Of a stretch of 64,000 nt of DNA, positions 32,790 through 42,560 are shown piece after piece. A program made the translations under genes and the position numbers. The stretch's first letter is position 1, and every line of letters starts with the position of its first letter. The DNA is from Monodelphis domestica (taxonomy: Eukaryota > Chordata > Mammalia > Didelphimorphia > Didelphidae). The notes under the pieces are model-generated. The model did not search any database and was not told where the DNA came from. It saw only the letters and a list, made by a program, of their open reading frames with translations. The stretch lies in NCBI RefSeq assembly GCF_027887165.1, contig NC_077229.1, forward strand, positions 346,127,380-346,191,379. Direction: 5' to 3'.

Positions 32790-33260
32790 AGATGGAAACC
32801 ACCCCAGGGAGGATGACCAGAAGGGTGAAGGGTCCACATATCTTGTCATCTGTGGAGAAGTTTAAGGAAGCCAATGGAAGATTTAGGAGGGTAGACTGAT
32901 GGATGGGAGAGAAATATGACAGCTATCTGGAGGTATTTTAAGGATCATCAGGTGGAAGGTTAGACTTGTTTTGCTTTGGCTCATGGGATGGAACAAGTAG
33001 AAACTAGTAGAAACTACAAAGAGGCAGACTGAGACGAGGTATGGGGAAAGTACCTAACAATTAGAGTTGTTCTAAGGTGGGTGAATATTTCACAAGGTGA
33101 TGAGTCTCCCATCACTGGAGGTCTTCACTGGAGGTCTTCAAATGGAGGCCAGATGACCACTTGCTGGGGATCTTCGGGATTAATCTTTTGCTTAGGCTTG
33201 GGCTAGATGACTTCTGATGCCCTTCCTCTTTTTTGGAATCTGTGATTCTATGATCTCTTG
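32790..33260 (+). mobile_element. L3/CR1 3'-end fragment
   Basis: GGGAGGATGACCAGAAGGGTG, GACAGCTATCTGGAGGTATTTT, GGTTAGACTTGTTTTGCTTTGG, AAAGAGGCAGACTGAGAC, CTAACAATTAGAGTTGTTC, GAGGCCAGATGACCACTTGC and TGTGATTCTATGATC follow L3 to its end. A 14-base tandem repeat of CTGGAGGTCTTCA(C) lies at about 33115-33142. Confidence 0.8.
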
Positions 33261-33274
33261 ACTTGATCATGACT

Positions 33275-33700
33275 AATGAATGAATAAACATTCATGAGAC
33301 ATTTATTACGTGCCAAGTACTGTGCTAAGCACCAGGAAACAAATGCAAACAAGCCAGACAGACCCTGACTGTGTTGTGCCAGTAAATATTTAACAATTGG
33401 CTCTCCGAAAGTATTATTAACTTTTCTCCATTTTGCATTATCAGCATTTTGTCCTTCATTTCCCTAAGTCTAAGCAATCATCAGTACAATAAAGTAGTCC
33501 CTGATTTGTAATATTGGATAATTTCTGAGATGTACACTGAAAACTTAAAAACTGGTTGCTATAGTATACCACTGGTTCCTGCCCTCGAGGAGCTTATATC
33601 GTAAAGGGGGGAGACAGAGGATAATCAGGAACTAGAAAGAGAGTGTATGTGTGTACAGTTTGGAAGTGGGTGGGAAATGCATAGTGGCCAGGATGGCCAG
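33275..33700 (+). repeat. Old-repeat fragments around unassigned sequence
   Basis: 33290-33370 (CATTTATTACGTGCCAAGTAC, TGTGCTAAGCACCAGG) and 33565-33640 (TTCCTGCCCTCGAGGAGCTTAT) look like two pieces of one old repeat. The roughly 200 bases between (33375-33565) could be an insertion, but I find no matching TSD or clear terminal repeats. Confidence 0.4.
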
Positions 33701-33854
33701 CCAAGAAAAAGTAAATCATCTCTCAGAATCCAGGGTATGGGAAGGGGCACAGTATGGGCTGGGAGGTGCATAAGGAACATAACCAGAGGTTAGGTTGCAT
33801 GGTCTGGAAATGACCAAGATGTGTTTTTTTTTTTTTTTTTTGGACACATTTGTC

Positions 33855-34033
33855 AGGGCTGCTAAGGTGGGGCAGTGGAGTCTGGAAGACAAAAGTTCAA
33901 ATCTGGCCTCTGGGCAAGTCATTTAAACTCTGTGTGTTTCAGTTTCTTCAGCTGTAAAATGGGAATAATAATAGCATCTAGGATAGGATTGGTGTGAGAA
34001 TTAAATGAGATAATCATTGTAAAGCACTTAGAA
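33855..34033 (+). repeat. MIR-class SINE, 5' part
   Basis: GTTCAAATCTGGCCTCTGGGC, AAGTCATTTAAACTCTGTG, CTTCAGCTGTAAAATGGG and GAGATAATCATTGTAAAGCAC are a well-preserved MIR. It is interrupted after ACTTAGAA (34026-34033) by a hAT-like insertion and continues at 34264. Confidence 0.85.
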
Positions 34034-34255
34034 CAGTCTTGGCAAAATGAAGGCAAATTCAAGTTGTCTGTGAGCCTCTTCCCCACCCTCTCCTCTCCCA
34101 TTACCTGAGAGAGTGGAGAGAGGAAGTGCTTTCTTTGGGTGGCTAGACAGAGGGGCAGGGCATGCCAAAAATGTCCTCAGGTGCTGGGCAGAGGGAGAAC
34201 AGAGCAGCTCCCCCATGCTGGGGCTGGCATGTATGCCAATACTTCACCAAAGCTG
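34034..34255. mobile_element. hAT-like MITE, 222 bp, in a MIR
   Basis: The element starts CAGTCTTGG and ends CCAAAGCTG. These terminal CAG...CTG inverted repeats match at about 13 of 21 positions, the differences being mainly transitions. The flanks are a perfect 8-bp duplication, ACTTAGAA, at 34026-34033 and 34256-34263, the TSD length of hAT transposons. Removing the element and one TSD restores a continuous MIR (CACTTAGAA then CATAGTAGGC). No coding capacity, so it would have been moved by a transposase supplied elsewhere. Confidence 0.75.
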
Positions 34256-34310
34256 ACTTAGAACATAGTAGGCACTATGTAAACTTGTGCTATTATTATT
34301 TTATGTGGTT
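34256..34310 (+). repeat. MIR-class SINE, 3' part
   Basis: ACTTAGAACATAGTAGGCAC then TATGTAAACTTGTGCTATTAT is the normal MIR 3' end, continuing the copy begun at 33855. Confidence 0.8.
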
Positions 34311-34862
34311 CAATGATGATTTGGGACTGGAATATCATGAAGTATAAAGGGCATCTCCTAAAGACAAAATGCAAACCATGGACTCCTGGATGGCCATAGA
34401 CTGACCCTAGGAGTGTGTGATTAACCAATCAGAGGGTGGGAATATGGGTAGTCTTCTAAACTCCTTGGAATAGCTAATCATGGGACTTGTCTCCATTACA
34501 GGCACACTGACCCTTGTCCTCTCCACTCCTTTAATTTTTTGTTCAGGCTCACAATTTCTTCCCCTCTCAGCAAACTCTTCAAGGGAGTTATAACCTTACC
34601 ACTATCAGGCACCATGTAAGTGCCACTGGGAAAATTCCACATACCAGCCCAACCTGCCCAGACCTATTCCCCTCCCCCCAAAATACCTCTTGGCTTGGCA
34701 GAAGCTGCCCAAGCTGGGAGGGTGAACTCTGCATTCCTGGGCTGTGACTAATGAGGAAGAGCCTCATCCCCTCACTTTCCATTCCGAGTAGAACAGTGAT
34801 TTACACAGAATGAAAGGAAATAGATGTGTTGTACCTTGCAGATGTCAAGACATTCTCTACAT
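34311..34862. other. No recognised feature
   Basis: Unassigned. AACCAATCAGAGGGTGGG at about 34423 is a CCAAT-like motif with no other promoter evidence. Confidence 0.4.
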
Positions 34863-35035
34863 GGCTGGGTAGATATTGGAGGTCCTAGGTTCAAATCTGG
34901 GCTCAGATACCTCCCAGCAGTGTGACCCTGGGCAAGTCACTTAACCCCCATTACCTAGCCCTTACCTCTCTTCTGCCTTGGAACCAATACACAGTAATGA
35001 TTCTAAGATGGAAGGTAAGGGTTTTTGTTTTTTTA
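34863..35035 (+). repeat. Marsupial SINE1/WSINE-type SINE
   Basis: GGTTCAAATCTGGGCTCAG, CAGTGTGACCCTGGGCAAGTC, CCTCTCTTCTGCCTTGGAACC, TACACAGTAATGATTCTAAG and AAGGTAAGGGTTTTTG show a sense copy with its T/A-rich tail. No clear TSD. Confidence 0.85.
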
Positions 35036-35124
35036 AAGGCATCATTTTCCCCAATCCCACCCCCACCACTCATTTTCCCTCCTCAAACCCACTCATTTCC
35101 CAAACTTTCCTATTACTATTGAGG

Positions 35125-35440
35125 GTATCATAATCCTTCTAGCTACCCACATCTAGAATCTCGATGTTATCTCTGACTCCTCACTACACACATCCCATCA
35201 GTCATCAAGTCTTATCATTTCCGGGCCCTCCTCCCACTCTCACCACCCCCTACCCTAGTTAGGACTCTGATACCTCTCACCTGGACCTTATTAATACCTC
35301 TGGAGGTAATTGGCCTGACTCCAGAGCCTCTCCACTTCAATTTATCCTCCAATCATCTGCCAAAGTAATTATCTTAAAGAGCAGGTATTCATTTCCCTAT
35401 ATAATAAACTCTAGCAGTTTCTTATTAACTTTAGGACAAA
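35125..35440 (+). mobile_element. L2 LINE fragment (ORF2 C-terminal region)
   Basis: AGAATCTCGATGTTATCTCTG, CATCCCATCAGTCATCAAGTC, CTCTCACCTGGACCTTATT, TCCTCCAATCATCTGCCAAAG and CTATATAATAAACTCTAGCAG follow the L2 ORF2 order. Another L2 piece covering the next part is at 36893. Confidence 0.75.
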
Positions 35441-35565
35441 ATATGATTTTATCTTTATCTATCTTGATATAAAACATAAAAGGTGATTTTATTTTTATCT
35501 CTATATTTTATCTATATTTATTTTAAATATTTTATCTTAAACATCATATCTAATTTGCATGTATT

Positions 35566-36136
35566 TACTTAATTTATGCCCAGGGTGTATGGGGTGCTCA
35601 GGGAGAAGTAGTATCTCTGGTATGGAGGGCTTGTCGTGCCCTCCTAGGGCAGCTCTCCAGCCTCTGACCCTCACCTGACACCCAGCTCTCACTTGTGACT
35701 CCCAGTAGCTGCTAGCATGCGGCAGCAGCCACACGCCGGCTAAACCTTGTGAGGGTAGCCATCGGGTTGTAGACCCCTGATGAACCAGGGCTTTGCTCAC
35801 CCAGCATGTGAAGACTGCTTTGGCTGAACAGACAGAGGAAACCAACAAGAAGGTTCAACGGCTGAGAGGGCGATGCAGCAAAGCACTGTGGAGTGCTTAG
35901 GGCGTGTTGGAGCACAAAGGACAACACGGCCATCCAATGCAGCTGAGGAAGTCTCCAGGTGTAATGACTTTTTGTGCCACTGGACCCAGGCTTCCAACGC
36001 TGAGAGAATGGGACTGCCTCTGTGCATCGACTTTTCCACTTAAATCTCCTTCACACACAAGTGACTTTGTGCACACTCATCTATACACCATAGATGAAAA
36101 CGCACAAAGACAATCATCATCCTCAGTTACCGAGAG

Positions 36137-36185
<49 letters not shown>

Positions 36186-36192
36186 AATTTAT
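35566..36192 (+). mobile_element. RTE-like non-autonomous element with (CTA)n tail and perfect TSD
   Basis: The body runs from about 35578 (GCCCAGGGTGTATGGGGTGC) to a tail of about 15 CTA units (36138-36184). TACTTAATTTAT is repeated exactly at 35566-35577 and 36181-36192 (the first base or two overlap the CTA tail), a 12-bp TSD. It is GC- and CpG-rich compared with its surroundings, has no credible ORF, and ends in a short tandem repeat rather than poly(A), as RTE-clade LINEs and their SINEs do. It resembles the marsupial RTESINE type as I remember it, unverified. Likely one of the youngest insertions here. Confidence 0.75.
36138..36184. repeat. (CTA)n microsatellite, tail of the RTE-like element
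   Basis: About 15 uninterrupted CTA units at the 3' end of the preceding element. Confidence 0.95.
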
Positions 36193-36229
36193 TATTAAAT
36201 ACATTTATTTAATGGGAACATTTGACTAT

Positions 36230-36425
36230 TTTAAGTATCTTTATTTTAAATATCTTTTTTGTTTTATAATGTACATTATTAGTAATACTGTAATGCAAGT
36301 ATATTATCATAAATAAGTAAATATTCAATACCAGGGATACATGCTCAAATAAAATTTTCTACTGATGGAGGCATGCAATGAACAAAGTTTGGGAACCTAC
36401 TACTGTAGTTTGGGAACTACTACAA
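36230..36425 (-). mobile_element. Possible hAT-like DNA element end
   Basis: GAACAAAGTTTGGGAACCTAC near 36385, preceded by GCATGCAATGAACAAAG, resembles the antisense end of a hAT-type MITE (reverse reads TTCCCAAACTTTG). The sequence GTAGTTTGGGAACTAC follows immediately and is an imperfect palindrome. No partner end or TSD is clear. Confidence 0.3.
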
Positions 36426-36429
36426 TTTA

Positions 36430-36890
36430 TATATTGACAGATTGGGTACCACTAACTCTCTAGTCCCTTAAACAAATTCATTTCACCTTTCTCCATTCTT
36501 TCTAAGATAACGAAATACATTGTGGCATGCATTTTGGTCATGCTGTTAAAATGTAACTTCTTTACATTATATTTAACTACATTATATTTAACTGATGCTG
36601 CAGAGTTTTTACACTTTCCCCCATTTGTATTGATTTATACATTTTTATTAATTTATACAAGTTAATACAATACCTTGGAAAGGGCAGAATAATCATTACC
36701 ATTTGTCTTCAAAAATGCCTCTGCTATAATTCACCTGTGTAGAATCAGACAAGGAGGCCCTGAGGGGTAGCTGTAGACCTCCATTAATTCACTGAGTTCA
36801 TCACTTTGTAAAGCAGAAAGAGCCTGGCTTTGAGGTATAGCCTAAGAGGAAGATGAGGGTTGGAGGAAGAAGGAGGATAACTATCAGCTC
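36430..36890. other. No recognised feature
   Basis: AT-rich unassigned sequence. TTAACTACATTATATTTAACT near 36570 contains a short direct repeat of ACATTATATTTAAC. Confidence 0.45.
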
Positions 36891-36892
36891 AG

Positions 36893-37310
36893 GTCCCTGG
36901 ACCCCCCCTCTCCCCAGCAAACTCCAGTGGCTCCCTATTACTCCAGGAACAAATGCAGGATGCTCTATTTGTCATTCAAAGCCTTCAAAACATAGTCCCT
37001 CCTACCTTTCCAGTCTTATTAAATCTTATTCCCTGACATGCACTCTTTGGTCCAGTGACACTGGCCTCCAGGCTGTGCCATGCACCAGACACTCCATCTC
37101 TATGCTCTGGGAATCCTCTCTGGCTGTCTTCCATCCCTTCTCCACTCCAACTACTGATTTCCTTAGCTTCCTTTAAGTTCCATCTAAAATTCCATCTTCT
37201 TCAGGAAGTCTTCCCCAACCTCTCTTAATTCCAGTGCTTTCTCTCCTTTAATCATTTCCTATTTATCCTGTGCATTGCTTGCTTTGTACAGGACAGGGAT
37301 GGCAGCCCTT
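36893..37310 (+). mobile_element. L2 LINE fragment
   Basis: CCAGTGGCTCCCTATTACTCC, TTTGTCATTCAAAGCCTTC, CTCCTACCTTTCCAGTC, TCCATCTTCTTCAGGAAGTC and CTTTGTACAGGACAGGGATGG are in L2 order. A 107-codon open frame at 36853-37176 is carried by it. Confidence 0.8.
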
Positions 37311-37329
37311 CAATAAAGGGCTATTTAGA

Positions 37330-37475
37330 GAAACTTGGTACATAGTTACTGTCTCTATGACCCTGGGCAAGTTATTTAACCTCCTTGGAACTCAGTTTTT
37401 TTACCTGAAAAATTAGAGAATTGGACTATTGGATCTCAGAGGTTTCTTCTAGCTAAAGAGCAATTCCCCTTCGAC
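37330..37475 (+). repeat. MIR-class fragment
   Basis: TGACCCTGGGCAAGTTATTTAAC, CTCAGTTTTTTTACCTGAAAAA and GAATTGGACTATTGG. Confidence 0.6.
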
Positions 37476-37479
37476 TGAC

Positions 37480-37690
37480 ATCTACATATACTTTCAAGTT
37501 TGCAAAGCATTTCCCATTCATTGTCTGATTTACACCTCATCCATGCCTTGGGAATTAAGTCCTCCAGGCATTATGGTCCTCATTGCACATGGCCATTCAG
37601 CCTATAAGCTTCAGAGGCTGGATTCAAAGTTAGGTCTTCTGGATTCCAGGTTGAATATTCACTCCACCATGCAGAGTTCTTGGCTCCTAA
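37480..37690 (-). repeat. MIR-class SINE relic
   Basis: GTTTGCAAAGCATTTCCCATTC, TTTACACCTCATCC, CAGGCATTATGGTCCTCATTG and GGATTCAAAGTTAGGTCTTC are in antisense order. Confidence 0.6.
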
Positions 37691-37794
37691 ACTACCAATT
37701 CTTTGTTCATGAATGTAAAGGTTTTGCATTTTATTTTGATGAATTAACAAAGGTTAATTGTGTGTCATCACAGGCATTAGAGGGCTAGCTGTCA

Positions 37795-37943
37795 GGAAGC
37801 AGCATGGTACAGTATTGAGAACACTGGCACTGAATCAGAGGACCTGAGTTCAAAACCCACCACACCACTAACACTCATTTGTTAACCTTGAACCTCACAA
37901 CTTTTCTATGTTTTATTTCCTCATATATAAAAATGAAGGGTTG
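37795..37943 (+). repeat. MIR-class SINE, 5' part
   Basis: GGAAGCAGCATGGTACAGTATTG, GGACCTGAGTTCAAAACCC, then TTTCCTCATATATAAAAATG. It is broken by the L1 at 37944. Confidence 0.7.
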
Positions 37944-38328
37944 GAAAGGTTGAACAAATTGTGGTACATGTGGGTGATGGAATACTATTGTGCTATAAGA
38001 AATGATAAGCAAGATGATTTCAGAAAAAGCTGGAAAGAACTGCATGAACCAATGCAGAGCAAAATAAGCAGAACTGGGAGAACATTGTACACAGTAACAT
38101 CGATAATGCACGATGATTATCTGTGAAACCTTGGCTACTCTGAGCAATGCACTGATCTGGGACAATCCTGAAAGACTTAATGCTATCTACCTCTAGGGAA
38201 AGAACTGTTGGAGTCGTCTTTTCACATCAGTGTATCTTTGGTGTTATTTGGGGGTTTTGCTTCTGTATAACTTTGCTTTTACAACAATGACTAATATGAA
38301 AGTGTGTTTTGCATGACAAAAATATTTT
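37944..38328 (+). mobile_element. 5'-truncated LINE-1 inserted in a MIR
   Basis: It begins in late ORF2 (LNKLWYMWVMEYYCAIRNDK), includes KISRTGRTLYTVT, and continues through 3'UTR to near TGCATGACAAAAATATTTT. AAATGAAGGGTTG (37931-37943) and AAATGAAGGCTTG (38329-38341) are a 13-bp TSD with one difference. Confidence 0.9.
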
Positions 38329-38341
38329 AAATGAAGGCTTG

Positions 38342-38384
38342 CACTAAACAGCCTCTAAGGCCTGTTCTTGCCCATATCTATAAC
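38342..38384 (+). repeat. MIR-class SINE, 3' part
   Basis: CACTAAACAGCCTCTAAGGCC continues the MIR begun at 37795 (normal order: ...GAAGG...TTGnACTA...CCTCTAAGG). Confidence 0.65.
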
Positions 38385-38565
38385 GCTGAGCCTGATTACT
38401 GGCACACTTGGGCTGTGTGATCATAGATAAGTCAATTAACATCCAAGGACCTTAGGTAACTCTTCAGGACTGTGACAGTGCAGGTGCTTTTCTGCATTGA
38501 GAAAAGGAGTTTTCCTTTCACCAGGAAGGTTCCCTGCATCAGCGAGATCACAGGTCTCAAAACTA
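38385..38565 (+). repeat. Marsupial SINE, group C body
   Basis: GGGCTGTGTGATCATAGATAAG, GGTGCTTTTCTGCATTGAG, GTTTTCCTTTCACCAGGAAGG and GCGAGATCACAGGTC match the body seen at 20830 and 59705. Confidence 0.55.
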
Positions 38566-38694
38566 GTGATAGGACTTTTTTTTTTTTTTGCTGGATGGTT
38601 TGTTGGCCTTCATGAGCAGGGTAATTTCCTAACCTGGGAGTTCAGCCTACCAATGATTTCATTAGCTGGAACCAAAAGGATACAAGTATAGATT

Positions 38695-38893
38695 CATTCC
38701 TTTATTTTTTTAATCTTTATTTTCCATGCTAGTAACAACTTTAAGACTGAAGGGCAAGGGCTAGGCAAGTAAAATTAAGTGGTTTGCCCAGACCCCACAA
38801 CTAGGAAGTGTCTAAGGCCAGATTGGAACCTCCCAACTCCAAGCCTGGCACTCTATCCACTGTCCAACCTAGTTGCTTCCCATTCTTTTATTT
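38695..38893 (-). repeat. Marsupial SINE1/WSINE-type SINE with TSD
   Basis: The antisense copy at about 38708-38880 has tail AATCTTTATTTTCCATGC, box AAGTGGTTTGCCCAGACCC and head CACTGTCCAACCTAGTTGC. CATTCCTTTATTT (38695-38707) and CATTCTTTTATTT (38881-38893) are a 13-bp TSD with one difference. Confidence 0.85.
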
Positions 38894-39284
38894 AAACAAA
38901 CAAAAAACCCACAAAAATATATTTAAAGAACTATGCTAGGTGAAGTAACATTCATTTAGGACTGTGAGGGTAATTACTATGGTCCCTTGCAGCTCAAAGA
39001 AACTGTGACATCATGACTATGACGTTTATCATGGTCTGCTCTTTCTCTGGGCACTTTGACACTCAATAGAAACCCAACAAAGGGTCACCCAAAAAGGGAA
39101 GAAAATGTAGAATGGCAGAGAGAGTCGTTAAAATGGAGATCCACATGGCACCAGAGAAATCATCAAGGGACCAGATTCTAGCTCAGTTCTCTCATTTTAC
39201 AGAGGGGAGAAACGAGAAGTTAAAGTTGACTAGTCAGGTCAAGGCAGGATGAGGAAAATGGGGACTTGCAGCCATATGTATGGA
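38894..39284. other. No recognised feature
   Basis: Unassigned sequence; a MIR-like trace near 39175-39215 (CTCATTTTACAGAGGGGAG). Confidence 0.4.
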
Positions 39285-39288
39285 TGAA

Positions 39289-39289
<1 letters not shown>

Positions 39290-39340
<51 letters not shown>
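39290..39340. repeat. (GT)n microsatellite, about 25 units
   Basis: Nearly pure GT tract after ATGAATGC. Confidence 0.95.
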
Positions 39341-39342
<2 letters not shown>

Positions 39343-39344
39343 AA

Positions 39345-40154
39345 GGGATGAATGAGTTGGCATGAACGAGAAGAAAATGGAAGCAATTGTCACAGGAGGA
39401 AACTCTTTTCTGAGTCAAGATTCTTGCTCTTTTTGGAATGTGAACAAAATGGTCCACAAAACTGTTAAATTGATTCACTTCTGCCCTATTCTGAATACTT
39501 CACAAATTCAGTAAGTGGTAATTCTTTTCTTTCACTTAGCATTCCCTTTAACATGGCATTTAAATGAGCACATTTCCGCAAATCCACAGTATTTCTAAGT
39601 AATACATTTAATGGGCTTCTATTATTTGTAGATACAGTGTTGTAGCTAGGCTAGAGCAACTGGAGTTTTATAACAGAGCACCAATGCCAGAGGCCATTGT
39701 AGTTGACCTCTTCCACTCACAATCCCTATTCTTGTTGGTTCTGTTCGTCTTATAACACATGAGTAGCTATGCAGACACTTCTGCTCATTCACTTGGCCCT
39801 GGGGTCTCCATCTTCAGGTCCTATCTGATCTCCAGGCACACTTTTCCCATGTGTCACCTGCCACCTCTCTTCCCCATTCTTCCAAAGGCTGGAAGGGGAG
39901 CAATGGTGGAGTGTGTTCACTGGACCTTTGGATGTGGGGCCGGACTCTCTGGAGAAGACACCATCTTTCTTAGCAAGTGACTAAACTGGACTCATTCCTT
40001 TTACTGGGTCATACCATGCTTTTCACAAGGGGTGCCTGGCATCAGCGGTGCTGTGAAAGCATGTTGGTTGAAGTAAACCATAAAGCCTTCTTGTTTCCCT
40101 GTCTTGCTCTTTGCCCCACAACTAAATTTGCCCCAGACACCAGATTTCCTAGAT
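39345..40154. other. No recognised feature
   Basis: Unassigned sequence of about 800 bases with only short chance frames. Confidence 0.45.
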
Positions 40155-40330
40155 GAAGATCTTCTTTTTTAAAAAAATAATAAATTAAGAATATTTTTCC
40201 TTGGTTACATGATTCATTTTCTCTCCCTCTCCTTTTCCCTCCCTGCTCCCGGAGCTGACAAGCAATTCTACTGGATTATACATGTAAAAACAGATCATCT
40301 TAAGGCACTTTGCTGGATTAGTACTACATT
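40155..40330 (-). mobile_element. Short LINE-1 3'UTR fragment, antisense
   Basis: TTTTTCCTTGGTTACATGATTC, CTCTCCCTCTCC and GAGCTGACAAGCAATTCTAC, GGATTATACATGTA. The same order is seen in the antisense L1 at 3590-3710. Confidence 0.7.
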
Positions 40331-40344
40331 AAAGGTGATGTGTA

Positions 40345-40560
40345 TGCCTGGGTGGAAGGAATGGTAGACTTGGAGGCAGAAGAAACTGGAGCTCAGCCCT
40401 AGCTCTGACATTTACTTCTTGTATGAACTTGGTCAAGTTATTTAACCTTCGTTTTTATACCTGTAAAATGCAAATGACTGCTGTATCATCTTCCGGAGCT
40501 GTTGAGGTGAGATAATGTATGTAAAATATTTTGTAAAATTTAAACATTTTATCAGTTCTG
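40345..40560 (+). repeat. MIR-class SINE relic
   Basis: GGAATGGTAGACTTGGAGGC, TTGTATGAACTTGGTCAAG, CGTTTTTATACCTGTAAAATG and GAGGTGAGATAATGTATG. Confidence 0.65.
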
Positions 40561-40702
40561 ACTATATCAATTATGTCTTTCTGAACTGAGACCTTAGTTA
40601 CAGGCTTCAATGGCATAAACTCAGGTAAAAGGGGGGTTTGAAGTGAAAAATTCATACTCTAAATTCAGGAATGAAATTCAGAAATAATACTAATGTGCAA
40701 GT

Positions 40703-40965
40703 AGGACAGCTAAGTGGCACAGGAGATAGAGTGCTGGATTTGGAGTCAGGAAGACTCATCTTCTTGAGTTCAAATCTGGCCTCAGACACTTACTGGCTGT
40801 CTTACCCTGAGGAAGTCACTTAACCCTGTTTGTCTCAGTTTCCTTATCTGTCAAATGAAAAAGAAATGGTGAACCTCTCCCGTATCTTTGCCAAGAAAAT
40901 CCTAAAATGGTCTCAAAGAGTTGAATGTGACTACAACGACTAGACAATAAATATAACAACAACAT
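40703..40965 (+). repeat. Mar-1-like CORE-SINE with RTE tail
   Basis: It runs complete from head GGACAGCTAAGTGGCACAGG through TTCAAATCTGGCCTCAGAC, AGTTTCCTTATCTGTC and tail CTTTGCCAAGAAAATCC, then AGAGTTGAATGTGACTACAACG, ending AACAACAAC. Confidence 0.88.
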
Positions 40966-40974
40966 TTATATCCA

Positions 40975-41190
40975 GATAATTTAATGATGAAGCCATAGGA
41001 AACTCCCTTTGCAATGCAGACTGCAACCTAACTATAACTTTAATTAAGTACCAGTGAATTGTGTGAGGCCAAGGGAGGCTTCAGTAAATTACCCGAAGTC
41101 ACAATACTCATATATGGCAGAAGCAGGATTTAAATCCAGGTCTTTTAGACTTCAAATACAGCTCTCTAGCCAATATAACATGTGGCTTCT
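40975..41190 (-). repeat. MIR-class SINE relic
   Basis: CCTTTGCAATGCAGACTGC, AAATTACCCGAAGTCACAATAC, GGCAGAAGCAGGATTTAAATCC. Antisense order. Confidence 0.55.
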
Positions 41191-41291
41191 ATTTTAGTCT
41201 TTAAAAATTCAAATGAATGCTATAGAGGTTCACTGATTTAATGATTTTCACTCCTATGTTGGCCAAAATCTACTTTCTAGAACTGAAAATA

Positions 41292-41486
41292 TATTTTTTA
41301 ATACTCTCTATCTTAGAATCAATACTGTGTATTGGTTTCAAGGCAGAAAAGTGATAAGAGCTAGGCAATGGGATTTAAATGACTTGCCCAGGATTGCAAA
41401 GCAAGGAAGTCTCTGAGTCCAGATTTGAATCCAAGACCACTTATCTTTGGCCTGACTCTCAATCCACTGAGCCACTTAGCTTCCCC
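41292..41486 (-). repeat. Marsupial SINE1/WSINE-type SINE
   Basis: Antisense CTCTATCTTAGAATCAATAC, TATTGGTTTCAAGGCAG, CTTGCCCAGGATTGC and CCACTGAGCCACTTAGC; tail, core and head all present. Confidence 0.8.
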
Positions 41487-42330
41487 ATGAACTATCTTTT
41501 TTCTACTGGTATCTATTGACACCAGTAAGGAAAATTGTAGAATTGGGGGAGGGGACCCAAACCTCACCTTATTCTTATTTAGAAAAGGAGATAGAGAAAA
41601 ACAAGTCTATTGATGACTAACTTGCCTAAAGGAGGTCAATTTATTCTTCTTTGGGGCCTCCCTTACCAGAAGAGTTAAAGAGGAGCCACTATGGGATGGG
41701 AATGAAGGGACAAGACAGATCAAGGGATCCCTGAATCAGGTGCACCTTGACCAGTGGGCCCCATTCCTTTGCTTACTTAGCTCCTCAAGAGTTAATGAAC
41801 TGGCCTGCAATAGGTAGAGGAGCAGGGAATTACTTGAAAATTAAAGCGATTTCCTTGTTCTGTTTCTAATCACTATGGAATGTCTGGTGGATCAACACTT
41901 CTCAATATTCATGGCCCTAAGGAAATCCCCAACTGAGAAAAAGGGCAATGTTCGCTTTTCATGTATGCTTCTGGTTTCAATTCTGTGATCCCATGTGAAA
42001 GAGGTTGGGTCTGCACTCACAGAATCACCTTGAAGAAAAGACTCAGTTCCCCTTTTAAGTACATGGTCAGTCCATTTTGGCAGGACAAAAGACTCCCCAT
42101 AGACTGTCGCTATTGAACGCATTTTTTTCCTACTTAACCTGGCAGAAATTTCCCTTTGCAGAACGATTGGGGAAAATGACATTATTTGTGATGAACCACC
42201 AAATGAGGAATATCTAAAGAAAATTATTAATTGATGCCAGAAAATGTCCTTTTTTATGTCTTTTGGTTTCTTATCAAATTTATTTCCAAACATCCTTTTT
42301 CTGCACATTCTGTCCTGTGAGCCATACCAT
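41487..42330. other. No recognised feature; one 138-codon antisense frame
   Basis: An open antisense frame at 41892-42308 encodes a 138-residue sequence (starts MCRKRMFGNKFDKK) that matches no family I know and has no visible domain, signal peptide or neighbouring exon. For AT-rich DNA of this size roughly one such frame is expected by chance. I do not call it a gene. Confidence 0.5.
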
Positions 42331-42560
42331 TTTTTAAACTTTTTTTTCCTTTAGTAATATTTTGGTTTTTTTCACCAATTCCCATTCTCTACCCTAATTT
42401 TTCCTAATTTCCCAATTATCTTCTAATCAAGTTTAAATAAGGGGGGAAATTCAGGGAAACCAACCAATACATTGAACTAATATAACCAGATATGTAACAT
42501 TCCATTCCTTACTTACCCATGTCTTCAAAAAAGGGAGTGAAGGCCACTGTCCTAATTAAT
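42331..42560 (-). mobile_element. Possible antisense L1 3' relic
   Basis: AAATTCAGGGAAACCAACC, ATACATTGAACTAATATAACC and ATATGTAACATTCCATTCC resemble the repeat at 30080-30425. Confidence 0.4.

Noticed and set aside
33375-33565. Possible DNA-transposon insertion splitting an old repeat
   Set aside because: The ends (near CAGTAAATATTTAAC and TATACCACTGG) do not form convincing inverted repeats and no TSD is visible.
34423-34440. CCAAT-like motif as a promoter
   Set aside because: There is no TATA box, CpG island or downstream gene structure to support it.
35537-36212. Several overlapping frames of 73-103 codons
   Set aside because: They arise from the GC-rich RTE-like element and its CTA tail (poly-Leu), with no family match.
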